Assembly: GCF_001039355.2 (NCBI RefSeq) | Contig: NW_019773670.1 | Coordinates: forward strand, 343,079 to 407,078 | Origin: Lingula anatina | Lineage: Eukaryota; Brachiopoda; Lingulata; Lingulida; Lingulidae | Length of the DNA: 64,000 bases | Reading direction: 5' to 3' | The notes under the pieces: model-generated | The model's database searches: none | Told to the model about the DNA's origin: nothing | The model's input: the letters and a program-made list of their open reading frames with translations, nothing else | Position numbers and translations under genes: made by a program | Shown here: piece by piece, positions 25,133 to 37,339 of the stretch | Position numbering within the stretch: the first letter of the stretch is position 1 | Layout of the letters: each line of letters opens with the position of its first letter

Positions 25133-27203
25133 ACAAAAGTTTAAGTCACTAAGTAATTCATTTTGCTTCTGTCCTTATTATGATATAGGTAGCTATCAAA
25201 GTAATACTCTAGGAACATGGTTTCAAGCCATTGAAACTAATATTTTCCACTTTTATTGGCAAGGAACTCTCATTTGTTTTTTTGGTGGTGAAATAAAGTG
25301 GGTGAAAATAAAATTTGAACTATATTTGATTTTGATTTAATACTTGTTTAAAATGAGTATAATTGAATATTTCCAAGATATTTGTTTTTGTATCCTCATA
25401 AGCTGATTAATTATTTAGAGACAGGTGCCCTCAAAGAGGTTATTTATTTTGAAATACCGTAGTTGTTGGATAAATATTAAACATGCACTGCCACATTTAT
25501 ACATCTCCTCTTTGCAAGTGTAAGTTTTATGATGAATTTTACTGATGTACAAATAAAAAATACTAGGCAGTAATTTATACCGGTAAGACAGTTATGAAAT
25601 AGATAATTGTGCAGACATTTTTCATTTTTGCTTTTGCTGTAAGTGTGTAGGTCTTGGCTTATCAGTACTCCTAGTGTACTCCTAATGTTAATAGCTACTG
25701 TAACAGACACTTTGCTCCCGTTTTCACATGCTATACATAATGCTTTCAAAGTATGTTTAAATGTTATAGAAAAAGGTGCAACATTTACCTAAGTCAGTCC
25801 ATGTATTTTAGTAATAAATATGCTAGTAGACAATCGAGTTATCATGTAAGTAATATATGAATATGGCATAGTGAAGTATTTTTGATACAAAGAATTGTAT
25901 GTATCTTTATCTGCCTTTGTATCAAGCATGTTTTTATAAATCTGTTCTTGTTATATATTAGTTGCAATACCATTTAACTACAATATATATATATATATCT
26001 GTTAGTGGTCCAAAGTCTTACTTGTAGACTGGAAACTTTTTGAATTGTATTCATAATGAGATGTGTACTTGCCATTGTAATAATGGAGTTTTTATGAATT
26101 AATGGACATTATCTTTTTGTTGAATTTGTTTGAACCATTCCTTATTTTTTCTGCAGATCTCTTCTTGTAAATGTACATTTACAGATGTTGAAGACTATGT
26201 ATCTGTTACCAAATATGTCTTACCAAGTACAGTTAATGACAACATGGGGGGAAAAATGGGCTCAATATAACAAACCTAGATTCTTTCAGTTAGGGAAATT
26301 TGGTACCTGACATAAGCCAATGGGATGTGCTTTTTAAAGCTTGTGGTGTGATTTAATACTTATTTGAGAATCTGCAGTGTCTCTAACTACTTATTTTTAA
26401 GTTCATAAGTTTTGTTCAGTTTGACATCTATTTCACTGGTGTAGACTGATGACCACATCAGTGCAGACTTTCTTTGTCATACTGTTTGTTGAAGCAGTAG
26501 CTTCAAGCTGAAACAATTTGAATTTACCAAGAGAATATAACTCCTATATACATCCACACCTATGCTCAGCTTAATGTACAGCACTATAAAAAGTTCCCTT
26601 TTTTATTTTTTGGAGGTAAAACCATGGGGCATCAGCATGGTCACACAATTTATGAGTGAATGAACACTTAGAAACCTTTTGTAAGTTTATTATTCAGTAT
26701 ATACTCTTTACATTGCTACCTTTTTATTTTTGTCTATCTGAAGCTATTCTGATAGTAAGTCAATCACAATTTTAAGTGTAAATATGCTTATTTAAGTGCA
26801 AATTGTATGGTTCATCTACGTTGACGGAGATTTTTAAAAGATACTATTATTGTTTTTTTTTTTGCATTTTCATTTTTTTTTGTATGGTTCATCTACGTTG
26901 ACGGAGATTTTTAAAAGATACTATTATTGTTTTTTTTTTGCATTTTATACACTAAGAAATGCCTTGCGTATATTTGCTTTGAATCTCTAGGTACTTAGTT
27001 TATATATATATTTATATAGTGAACCACGTTTGGAAGTGCAATAAATATGTATAACTTGAATGGATTAGTTGTATTAGACTTTCCCTTTTAGGGATGTAGT
27101 AGTAAAACAGATAAAGGCATAGACACAATACCCTAAGTTTTTATTAAAAAAATTAAAACATACTTCCCAAAAGGCCAATTAAATACAGAGATTTTAATCT
27201 TAA
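25133..27203 (+). other. Otopetrin 3' UTR and downstream region
   Basis: AATAAA motifs at 25292-25297 and 27040-27045 are candidate poly(A) signals. Sequence from about 25190 to 25620 is homologous to DNA beside the three otopetrin relics (for example the TACTCTAGGAA(C/T)ATG block and the GATAATTGTG(C/T)AGAC block). It is therefore part of the unit later duplicated with the SLC22 genes. No further gene is seen. Confidence 0.6.
26804..26946. repeat. Two tandem copies of a ~70-77 bp unit
   Basis: Copies at 26804-26880 and 26881-26946. Both contain TGTATGGTTCATCTACGTTG and a T-rich tail. The copies differ almost only in T-run length, so the duplication is recent or the assembly has slipped. Confidence 0.95.
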
Positions 27204-28813
27204 AAGTGCAGTGTCCAACGGATGACGCTGTAGCGCCATTTTTGGGGAAAATAACTTTTTCGGATTTGGGATTTTCTCTATAACCAAGACAGCTATCCAA
27301 GTGATTCAAACGGCATCATAAAGCTCGGTGAAGGTACTACAGAAGGATAACAGGGAATTGTTTTAAACTATTTCCTTCTGATTTGATTGTCTTTTACGTT
27401 AAATTTCTCATATTTCAATGGGCTATTCACTTCCAAAGACGATACTTTTCAGACAAACAATTTTCTCCGAAATCTCTGATATTCATCTGTAGTCCAAATT
27501 CTCAACAACAATTATTGCAATTTTCGTAACTATCGGTTGGGAGATACTGATTCACTTATCCCGTCAATCTGAAAAGCTGTTGAAACAGCAAAAAACGTTC
27601 ACAGGCTGGTTAACAGAGCTTATTAGTCGGTTATGCGATCAGATGGAACCATTGCTGATTTTCATCTAAATGTTTTTTTTTCGTGCTTTGAAATGCCAGA
27701 AAATCGTGTTTTTGTAACATTTTTCGATCACGCGTTAGATTTGTAAGCGTGCGGCTATTTTGATTGACAGCTCTGGACAGGGCCCCAGCCTAGTGATGCA
27801 GACCAGGGGTCAAGGATATGTAGAAGGAAGCGCAAACAAAGGCCATTACGTCTAACCGCCATTAAGAGGTGTGAAGTTGTATTTGAGCGTTTTCATGGGC
27901 CTTCCTCGGTAATCGAGATATTTTACCCGGGAGCTTCATTCTATGTTATCGGCAAAGTGATCACATGAAATCGTTTGTATCTGTAAAAAGTGGCCGTCTG
28001 TCGTGTTTATACAAATTTTGACAGGTAACGATGCAGGATTATTTTTACGGCATTTGGTCATTGTCAGGTCAACAAAAAAATCCAGTGATTACTTTAGAAC
28101 ACTCGAAATGGCATCTCTCGAAATGAAAGCAAAGATGAAAGGGAGGTTGGCTAAAATTACAGAGTGAAGGTGAGTTTTGAAATCACGTGATGATTGCAAA
28201 ACACTCTATTTATATCTGTTGAAGTATAAATAAGTTGCGTCGGGATTTTATTGTAGATTTCGTGTAATACTAGTTCACTCACAGGCACTTTAGGCCAACA
28301 TAAAGTTATTTATCAATTTATTTTATGAAAGGGTCTGATGTGTTGAGGAACCACGTGTGTTGTACAGGGGTATTTATATATACTTTCTCTCCTCGTAGAT
28401 CTTTCTCGACATCCGACTGAACGAAGGCCGTTTTTCCCCACCCGCAGCGAATACTCTCTTTTAAAATTCTTTCTTTCTTTCTCCAGGAAATGTACATTTA
28501 ACACGAACTTTACTCTTCCCCATATCGTACTCGACTTCTACACTGCTTAGCTGATGTAAGACTTATGACCTGTTACCGCCCACGTAATCGCCTTATAACT
28601 CATTAACTTTGCTCCGCCCCCTCATGGCAACAGTCCTTACCAATGGAGGCGTGGCTTAGTCGTCAGTCTGACTGGGTTGAAAAAGCCATCAAAACACACA
28701 TTTGTCGGTGCAAATTAAAAAAAAATTATTACATCCAATGTTAGATACTTAATGTAAATACACAAAAAAACCCAAAAACATGACTTGAAGGCCATTTTAC
28801 TCTGCTACACCCC
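27204..28813. other. 1.6 kb region of different composition between otopetrin and SLC22 gene A
   Basis: This stretch is richer in C and G than its flanks (runs such as GCTCCGCCCCCTCATGGC), has no long open frame, and has no counterpart at the equivalent place beside genes B or C. It starts and ends at TTAA (27200-27203 and 28814-28817), with only weak end symmetry (AAAAGTGCAG against the inverse of CTGCTACACCCC). It could be an inserted non-autonomous element or a regulatory block; I cannot decide. Confidence 0.3.
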
Positions 28814-29202
28814 TTAAATTAGTGTAACTAGTAAGTAAAGCATTCAATTCAATTTTATTTATTTTATTTTATATTTGTCTGCATATGTACATATATTTTT
28901 TGAATGCAACATCTGTATGCCATTTAACAATCAGGGTCTCCCAATTTTAATGAAAATGGCCATAGAGTAATATATAGTAATAGATAAAACAGTACTGCAG
29001 TTGTTCATATTGCATAAAACAATATGCACATTGTTTCAGCGTTAAAAAGTTTATGCAGCTGACCATTCCAAAAGGTCGTGAAAATGTAGATGTATACTCT
29101 TTTGTAACTGTTGATGTTTCAAAAGGCACAACCTTAACTTTTATCAGAGTATGATTATTTTAAAATGCTATCCAAATAGCATGTAAATAACGTCGAATGT
29201 AA

Positions 29203-32200
29203 TTATATTTTTTCCGTAAAACGTTCCCCTGCGTCATTTTGCAGCATATGTTCTTGTAAAGGAACGTCAGTGTTCTCAGCCTGGTCGAAAGACTTCTTTT
29301 TCCTTTTGGACAAACAGAAGCACCAAGATCTCGGTGGCAGACTATCTTCTAGCGCTTTATGTCTTGTTTCAGGCAAGAACCATGTAACCAAGCCTGCTGC
29401 CAAAGTGAAAAAGCCGCTGATGACGTAAGGTGACCCCTCCCAGAACTTTGTCTGAAGTCAATCAAGACAAAGCAATTCGGAATAGTCTCATAAACTCTAA
29501 GTTTCAAACCCTTTGTTGGCATATAACTGTTTTGTTCGTTTGTCTTTTTTTCAGAAAATATAAATAAAATAATAATTAGAAAGACTGAAAAAATGCATTT
29601 TAGGAATATTGTATAAAATGGACTATATATATATATAATTACCTTAATCATGGTCTGTAACTTTAGACGTTCTTAGATCGAATGTTCGTAACACTCGATG
29701 CTCTGTATTTGCAATCCATTTTATACTACTGCCTATGTCGAATAAAGCACTTATTTCAATTTTTTAGCCTCTTACCATCGGTGGACCAACAGTTGAAAAA
29801 CATGGAAGAATTACGGAGCAATATTTTGATGACTTGCAACTTACCACATAAACCATTTGAGGAGCAATGATACCGCCTATTCTAGCCGACATGGAGGCAA
29901 AACCTAGTCCTTGATTCCTGGAGAGAAGCTAGTACATATATGACAACTGATATTGGGTTGTGTTCTGGAGAATTGATATGTTCCTTCAGGGATACTTAGG
30001 TTCCAACTCAGTCTGTTCTTTTAAGTATGTCATAAAAACGTGCCATGTTCAACTTCGTTGTTTTGCTTGTGAAGACATGATAAATTTGATCTTTTCTGAA
30101 CAGGAAAACTAAGCTAAAATGATTTTTTGATCGGTTTTATATGTCTATTTCTACATTGACATACGTAAAATTGGAAACAAATTATTGATTGAAAAAATGA
30201 CAAACATAGTTAAAATGATTATATCCCAAGTGTTGCCTTGATTTCAACCAGGTTAAAAGAACAAATACACTGCTTGTATTACCTTATGGGCGTCGGGTAG
30301 CTTTCCGAGGTCAGAATAAGCATGGCCTGCCAACCCATTAGTACACTGGTTGCTGCTATGTTAGATAGCACTGAGACTACCACCCACAACTCGGTGTATC
30401 TCCCAATAGCCACCAGGACAATGAGCGGAATCAGTAAAACTGCCGCTGCAAGCAGACAGACATTCGCTATTCTACTTCGACCAATCCTGGAAATTCAGTG
30501 CATTGGAGGTAAAAATGTGCCATTTTTCGTCACAATGCTTACATGTATATAACGTGTGATACAAGCACAGCAATGCACCTAAAGTGAATATAAAATTGTA
30601 TTCTTTACTTTCTCTTTTTCTTCTCTGATTGCATTTAATGTGCAGTATCGTGTATCATTTTAAGGCATGTTTTTCTTCTTTAATAACACATTTCACTATT
30701 TGGGTGTTTTAATTTACATTCAGGACTGTTTGGATCAAATTTTCCATCAACACTGGCTGAAATTCTGTCTAAAGACGCTGTTACCTACCATCTTGTTAAT
30801 ATGGGTATGAAAATCGCATCGAAGTACGCAAGACTGGCGTTGATGGCAAGGTGAACATATTTGTTGCCTGGCAAATTCTTTATATTAAATACTAAACTGT
30901 AGCTTAGAAGACTGCATGTAAACCTAAAAGCCATTAAAAATTGAGAGGCATCATGTCCCACTAAATTTTGTCCAATATTTATAAGTGGATGAAGTTAATT
31001 AAGTCGTAAGTAATAATGCCACAAAATATTGAAATAGAATATTACATGTTTTTTCACGTGTTTTTCGTTGAACATTACCAAAGCGCACACAATCACATCG
31101 ATTACGGTAGATAAAATATCTGAAACTAACCAAATAAACATGATCATAGCTGTAACTTTGGTAAGGGCAGGGGTCCGGAAGAGTTCCCAAAATCCAAACC
31201 GTTTGCCGCGTTGTGCTAAATGCATTTCTTCCTGAAACCATTCAAACTTCAGATATTCCTCAGTTGTTCTATTTCGTATACAAACTATACATTCTAAGAG
31301 AAAAACTACTATATAATTTAACACTCATACAGCTGCAACTACATTGATTTTGGCCTACTCCAACGTTTTTGTTTTATCTATTTGCTCAATTCAAAAATTT
31401 CACATCAGCAAGGTACTTTTAGGCGGGCGGTTCCTTATTTTGGAGACTCCTTGTTTACGAATTTAATTCTTCCCTTACAACGTGTAAAACAAAAGTTTTC
31501 TTTCCGATGACACACATAAAATATGTTATCATTTGATATTATTGACAACATTTACGAACATTATTAAAAGAAAACTAACTTCACACTGTTGCACAAAAGC
31601 ATCCATATCTGGCAAAGGTTTTTTGTTGCATTTCGCTATTCTTTTGGCAATAGCGACGACCTCGTCATATCGACCCTGCGACAGCAGCCACCTTGGACTC
31701 TCCGGAAGAAACCTGGACATAGGACACATAACTCTTTTAATGATATATTATACTATAACATATATGAAGTAAAATGAGCAGAGGTGTAATCTACAGATCA
31801 GATTATCTATTTTTCAGTCCATTATTGAATAAATAATAACTATGATGAATTTCAAAGGTCGCTGGGAAATATCTCTGCCGTTTCCAGTATCCGGAGAGGC
31901 TTGTACTTTCTGACGGTATAGGGGTTGCTAGTACTTTCATTGTTTCAATATTGCAACAAGATAAACTAGTGACCCTTTTGGTTCAGAGGGTAAGAGGCTT
32001 GTGGATAATAAAAGTGGGTTTAAAGTGGACACTGAAACTCGGAGTGATTAAAACCGGTACACATGCTATGTTAAATGACGTTTTAAACTTACCAACAAGC
32101 GATTACGATTGGGAGTCCTGGTAAAGTAGTGCTCAGCAAAAGTGTACGCCATTCTCGGATGAAGTAGCCAAGCAGCACTAGTACCATTAATCCCGCTGAC

Positions 32201-32328
32201 CACAGCCCTAACCCATTGATAACGGGGCGATACTTAGGGCCGAAGAATTCAACACACCAAATGTAGCCGACAACAATACAACCTGGACCAGAACGACAGA
32301 AAATGCAACGTAGAATCTCATTTACGAT

Positions 32329-32365
<37 letters not shown>

Positions 32366-35300
32366 AAAATAATTTATAAAAAATTTTAATTCAGTCATAA
32401 AACGCCCTCAAATACCCACTCGACGCCAAGTAAGTACCAGTTAGTATTCCATTATATTTTAAAATTGGTTTATTCCGCAAATGTTATTCAAGTTGGGATT
32501 TGAACACATATCCTGTTGTATTTTGCATTGTCATATGGTTAATGAGAGCAGTTACTATTTTACCTCCAAGCCCCGTTCCATTAAGAAAGCGTAGCACAGC
32601 AAACTGTATCCAGTCATTAGTAAAAGCTTGTGCTGCTCCTACTATGCTGGTGAACAACAAGGCGAAGAGGAACACCTATAAAAATATAATGGTTTAATTC
32701 TCATGGCATGTTTAAGCTCTCTGTGTTTTTTGTGGATTATTTTTGTAAATGTGTACTGTAGTCAGAAATAAAGCAGTAATAAAATTTTTAGTACATGTTC
32801 CAATTTTATCCAAGTCCCCAAAGAGAAAAACAATTAAGTCATTTTACTCGGAAAATGAAAATGCTTACAAACTGGTTATCAAAAACAAATCAATAATAAC
32901 AAATCGAGGCACGGATAAGTTTCACTAACGGCTTAGGCCCCTATTTCACACAGACCACGAATCCCACGAATCGCCAGGAATTGACAAATTTCAGGATTCG
33001 TGAGGATTCGTGAGATTTTGCCAATTTTCTGGTCTAATTCGACACGCTCACGATTCAGTTACGATACAGGTGCGATAGTGTTACGAATATTCGTGGGATT
33101 CGGCTGGAATCGCACGAATATTGTCCAGAAATTCACTACGATTATTTGGAATCGTGAGTTCGTGGCCAAAACTTTGAACAGCTCAAAATTTTTGCCACGA
33201 ATTCCCGATTGATCAAGAATTGCAAGAACTGACTACGATTATATACGAATCTGTTAAGAACTTCACGAACTGATTACGATTCCATCACGAATCCTGAAAT
33301 TTTCAATTCCTGGCGATTCGTGGGATTCGTGGTCTGTGTGAAATAGGGGCATTACATAAAGATATTTGGTATGATGATCAGTACTCTACCTTCTTTCGAC
33401 CGAAAGCGTCCCCCAGCTGTCCAAACACCAGGGAACCTATCAGCACTCCAGCCATCTGGAGGGACGATATAGTGTCACTGATAAAGTCTCGGTTGCAGAT
33501 TAAATCCCACTGGAACGATGCAATTAATTCATTTTTCATTATTATAATGTCATGTACGTACTGCAATATATGGAGAACGCTTATCCCTTCGGGTTTATGA
33601 GACACTTTATGAGCTGCTGTGTATAGTTTTGTCTTATAACTTATATTGTGGTTATAAGTTTTGCGACTTGTCTTAAATGTGTGTCTTAAATATACTCCAG
33701 GAGACAGTGACGCCAATATTGAAAGACATTTTGTCATTATTGTAAAGTTCATATCTTTTATCGTTAAAATTTTCGTCTTCAATTTCACGTATACAGATTC
33801 CACAGATTTTATCATTAAACGTAAAATATGTCGTGGGTATACGGACTTGAAAGTGTCCTTTTTGTAATTTAAAATATTTCTCATGGGTTTTTTATTTTGT
33901 TTTCAGTATCAAAATTTTATTGGCTCAGAAATTAAGTACCTCTCCACAATAAAAATGGAAATTTATTTATAATTTGTTTCACAATCTTATCGTTTTGAAT
34001 CTCAATCAGATCGTTCCATTATCTTTAGCCATCGACTACATTTCATCGGGTTCCTGCCTGATTCAATTTACAGATTTTACTTTGAATTTCATGGACGATC
34101 CAATAGGTACGACCTTACAGCTTTACACACATTTTTATTTGCAACGACCACAGAAACTGGAAACACCAGATCCACACTTTAGTATTGGAGCTCAGGGGCG
34201 AATCCAGGATTATGTGAAGGGGGGGGGGCGTTAATGCGATGCCGATGTGGGGTTCGGGGCCCACTAAAGGCCCCCAAATTTTTGGTATATTAAAGGGCGA
34301 CCGGTGCCATTCGGTACGGTTTAGAACTATGATTCAGCTATTTAAATTTCTAATTTCAAGAGGGGAATATTAGTGTGATTTTTTTCAGAAATCGGAGGGA
34401 GGTGGGGGGGGGGGGGGGGGTCGGCCCCCCTGACCCCCCTAAATCCGCCACTGGAGCTACACAACAAACACTTGCGAAATCCCGTATGACCATGCAACCA
34501 TTTGGATTTCAGTATGATTAAAGCAAGTGCTCTTATAGCAGACTGACATATTTACAACTTTATTGAAAACATATTAAAAATTATTAGGATAAATACCAAG
34601 TTGTATAAGTCTGTTTACCCCCTTTTAGTCGATGTCCCCCAAATATTTTAAATCTACACTAAGTTGCTTAGGTCTAGCCCCTTAATGTACACACTTCATT
34701 TTTTGTGTTTAATGAACATCCATCATTTACTGCACTGATGATTGTCGGTTATAGTTTTCGGTGCTGTCAGCCATTAGTACGAGACCATCAGCATAAGATT
34801 CTATATTTATAAAAGAACCTAAGTCAGAGTTACTTTTTGGCCCTTCATTGTCATACATGAACAAGCAGTAGTACATGATCTGAACAGATATTATTCGAAT
34901 GTTCTAAAATTAATCACTTATAAGTTATATTTACTTAAAAGATTGGAAATGTGTGACATCGAAACCACCTATATGCGAACCAAGGAAGACCTGTTTATAT
35001 TAAAATTTCGTGTTAAATCACATATACACATATTGGCATTATAAGAGGACTAGTCGGATATTGTTTATAAATAAAGTACGTACAGGGGTAAAGGTTATTT
35101 GTCTAGACAACATATCATGTACTTGTACTACTGTAATTCAAAATGGTAAAAACATTTACAAGCTTTAAAAAGTATTTTAAACAATAGGGGCCCATAGAAA
35201 GAAAGCATGTTAGACGCCGAACCATATAATGCATATCTGTGATGCAGGCTGTAAAACGAGTATCTGAACTCAGGCAAAAATGATAAGCATACATTTTATC

Positions 35301-36434
35301 TTACCGCATTGAAATATACGTAAAAGTTATCGTAAAAATACTCTGAGAACCTACATTTAAAATGTTGCAAGATAACCACACTATTGACAGAGGCAAGTCA
35401 TGAAGACAATTGCAGAGTTTAGTGCCCGAAATAACAATAATCCAAAAATCGCAAACATGAAGGCTTCTATTAACACACACATACCTACCTCTGTTACAAT
35501 GGATGTAAAATCAGTTTTAAAAGTATGGCCAGGACAGGGAAGACCATCCTCCATGCACTTGCTTGTTTCCACCACTTCCTCCCCTTGGTTACTGCTATTG
35601 TATAGCAATGGTACAGAAATTGTTTCAGTTACATTATACACAGTCAAGTTATCATTCAAAGTCTGGTTCTCATACTGATTTGTGCACTTCCAACCTGGGT
35701 CAGCTCCGACGAAGACTAGGGCTAACATAGAAAGTCCCCCGACGAACTGAAATCCTAGTGATATGGTGAATACTATTGCAAATTGGTACCAGCCTATCTG
35801 ACCTTGAAAAAATAAAGAAACATATTTAAAAAGCAGTTGGAATAGTGATGTTTTAATAGAGATGGTTGTACCTTGCAATAGAATGAATTACTTTTATAAT
35901 GTTTTAAAACCTAAGAATATTTAGGCTAATTATGCAGAAATATGTATTTGCACACTGTTCTTATCCATATTCCGACGCAGCAACATTGCAACCTTATTCT
36001 TTGGACCCACACGTTTAAATATCCTTGAGACATCAAATATAATTTTTTTTTCAAATTATTTTTTCGCCAATTTACGAATACTTGTTCAACCAGGACGTTT
36101 AGTATAATATCGTCTTCATTGAAATTACTCATAAAGGAAATACGGATGACATCCACATTCTTAATTAGTTAAATGAAGTAGCTTTGGAAGATATACAGAC
36201 ATGAAAATATAACTTTGTCACATTTTCAAATACATAAAAGTATACATTAAAATTTCTTCAATCAGATTATCTGAATATGCAGAAGGTATCGTACAGTTTT
36301 TCCCTGGCAATTTACAAAAAATGCGATACTAGGGTACATGAGCGTGTACATTGTTCACAAACTGCCTGATATCTTTTACCCAACACCTCTAGGGACTTAC
36401 CTACTTCCAGAAGGATATCTTCAAACGGAGGCAT
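29203..36434 (-). CDS. SLC22-family organic ion transporter, gene A
   Basis: Predicted 12-helix MFS transporter at the plasma membrane. Coding exons in transcript order: 36434-36401, 35802-35489, 33509-33390, 32675-32564, 32282-32093, 31712-31580, 31231-31131, 30923-30789, 30486-30283, 29917-29845, 29451-29203. They total 1665 nt (554 residues), all GT-AG and in phase, a typical SLC22 length. The N-terminus is MPPFEDILLEVG. Helix 1 is followed by a large extracellular loop (about 43-118) with sequons at N57, N63, N68 and N80 and several Cys. WDLICNRDF opens exon 3, the MFS motif GQLGDAFGRKK is at 146-156, and WFLPESPRWLL starts at 257. Arg460 (SARIGG) occupies the helix-11 position that is Asp in OCTs, favouring an anion or zwitterion substrate. 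The C-terminal motif is FLPETRHKALED. Introns carry two MITE-like elements. Family certain; substrate inferred. Confidence 0.92.
32333..32363. repeat. (GA)n microsatellite in gene A intron 4
   Basis: Pure GA dinucleotide tract. A longer tract occupies the same intron in gene C (58981-59022) and a degenerate one is in gene B near 41290, so it predates the duplications. Confidence 0.9.
32936..33351. mobile_element. MITE with very long inverted repeats in gene A intron 3
   Basis: Bases 32937-32984 are the exact inverse of 33303-33350 (48 bp, beginning GCCCCTATTTCACACAGACC), and weaker pairing continues inward to about 70 bp. TTA precedes the left end (32933-32935) and follows the right end (33352-33354), fitting a 3-bp TTA target duplication as in PIF/Harbinger elements. 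The interior is full of ATTCGTGA-like subrepeats. Absent from the same intron in genes B and C. Confidence 0.85.
34193..34453. mobile_element. 261-bp non-autonomous DNA element in gene A intron 2 (family 3, full)
   Basis: The left end CAGGGGCGAATCCAGGATT and the inverse of the right end CAGTGGCGGATTTAGGGGG are imperfect inverted repeats. GAGCT directly flanks both sides (34188-34192 and 34454-34458), a probable target duplication. Ends of the CAG(G/T)GGCGGA type resemble hAT-like non-autonomous elements, though hAT duplications are usually 8 bp. Contains long G and C runs. A 3'-truncated copy lies at 62894. Confidence 0.75.
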
Positions 36435-36823
36435 GATGTACTTCAAAAAAGTTGGCTATTAGCACCAGTCAAAACAGATATTCAACACTCGGCACCCGTC
36501 TGCGACACACGGGACAGTACAGTTGAAAACAAACGGAATAAGACTGGGAACAATAATGATAATAAGGTGTCAAGAAAAAGGTGAAAATTTGATCCACGTC
36601 AGCAGCTGATATCATTCGATATTCGTGTGTACGCTTATGTAAGTATTATCATGCAAAAAAAATAATTGAAAAAAGCCAAAGTTATGCAAATATTTTACAA
36701 AACATACGCCTTTGAAAGAATAGACAAGTTATTATTGAAAACTGTGCCTCTGAACAGACTTTACATATAAACAAAAACTTTATCACATCCAACATAAAAT
36801 GATATGAAATTAATGAATCTTAC

Positions 36824-36900
36824 CTACAGCGTGAATCGAGGTCGTAGTATGAATATATACGCAGGATGTGTTATGATTATAATAAGCAGTATAAACGTGG
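36824..36900 (-). promoter_or_regulatory. Candidate non-coding first exon of gene A
   Basis: On the minus strand, CACGCTGTAG is followed by GTAAGATTC, a good splice donor about 390 bp upstream of the start codon. A matching donor (GTAAGATA) with similar flanking sequence occurs upstream of gene C at 62000. An AG acceptor precedes TACATCATG in both genes. This suggests a 5' UTR exon; its 5' end and the promoter are not defined. Confidence 0.35.
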
Positions 36901-37339
36901 CCTAGACCCTGCCGAAAAGTCACTGAAAAAGTATAAACCTGGATTTGTCCACCGCTCTTAATACGATTGTGCCACTACTGGTAGAACTTGGGCTATAGAA
37001 GCATGAGCTTTAGCTCAAGGCATCATCTGTGATATCCAAATGTTAGGTTGACGGCTGTGCGTGACATTATTCAAGATCAGAAATTGTGCGAGGATCTGCG
37101 TGAAGCGGTTCTAATTTTCAAGCGATGGAGTTGAAACGTTGTGAGTGAAATATCTCGTTTATTAAAATGTACTTGTAAACTGACACGCAAATCACGATGA
37201 ATTAGTGCACAAGGGTGTGACTGGTCATAATTTTTCACTGCCAAGTGACATTTTCCAGCAAAATAGTCAAATACGGGACACGTGTAAAGGTTGATAATCG
37301 TTTTGATTGTGTGAGTAGTAGTTACATCGCAGCAGCTGT

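Noticed and set aside
25982-25999. TATA-like AT repeat considered as a promoter
   Set aside because: Simple (AT)n tract in the 3' region of a gene with no adjacent transcript start evidence.
33000-33212. Open frame inside the long-armed MITE
   Set aside because: Made by ATTCG-type subrepeats; the region is a non-coding palindrome.
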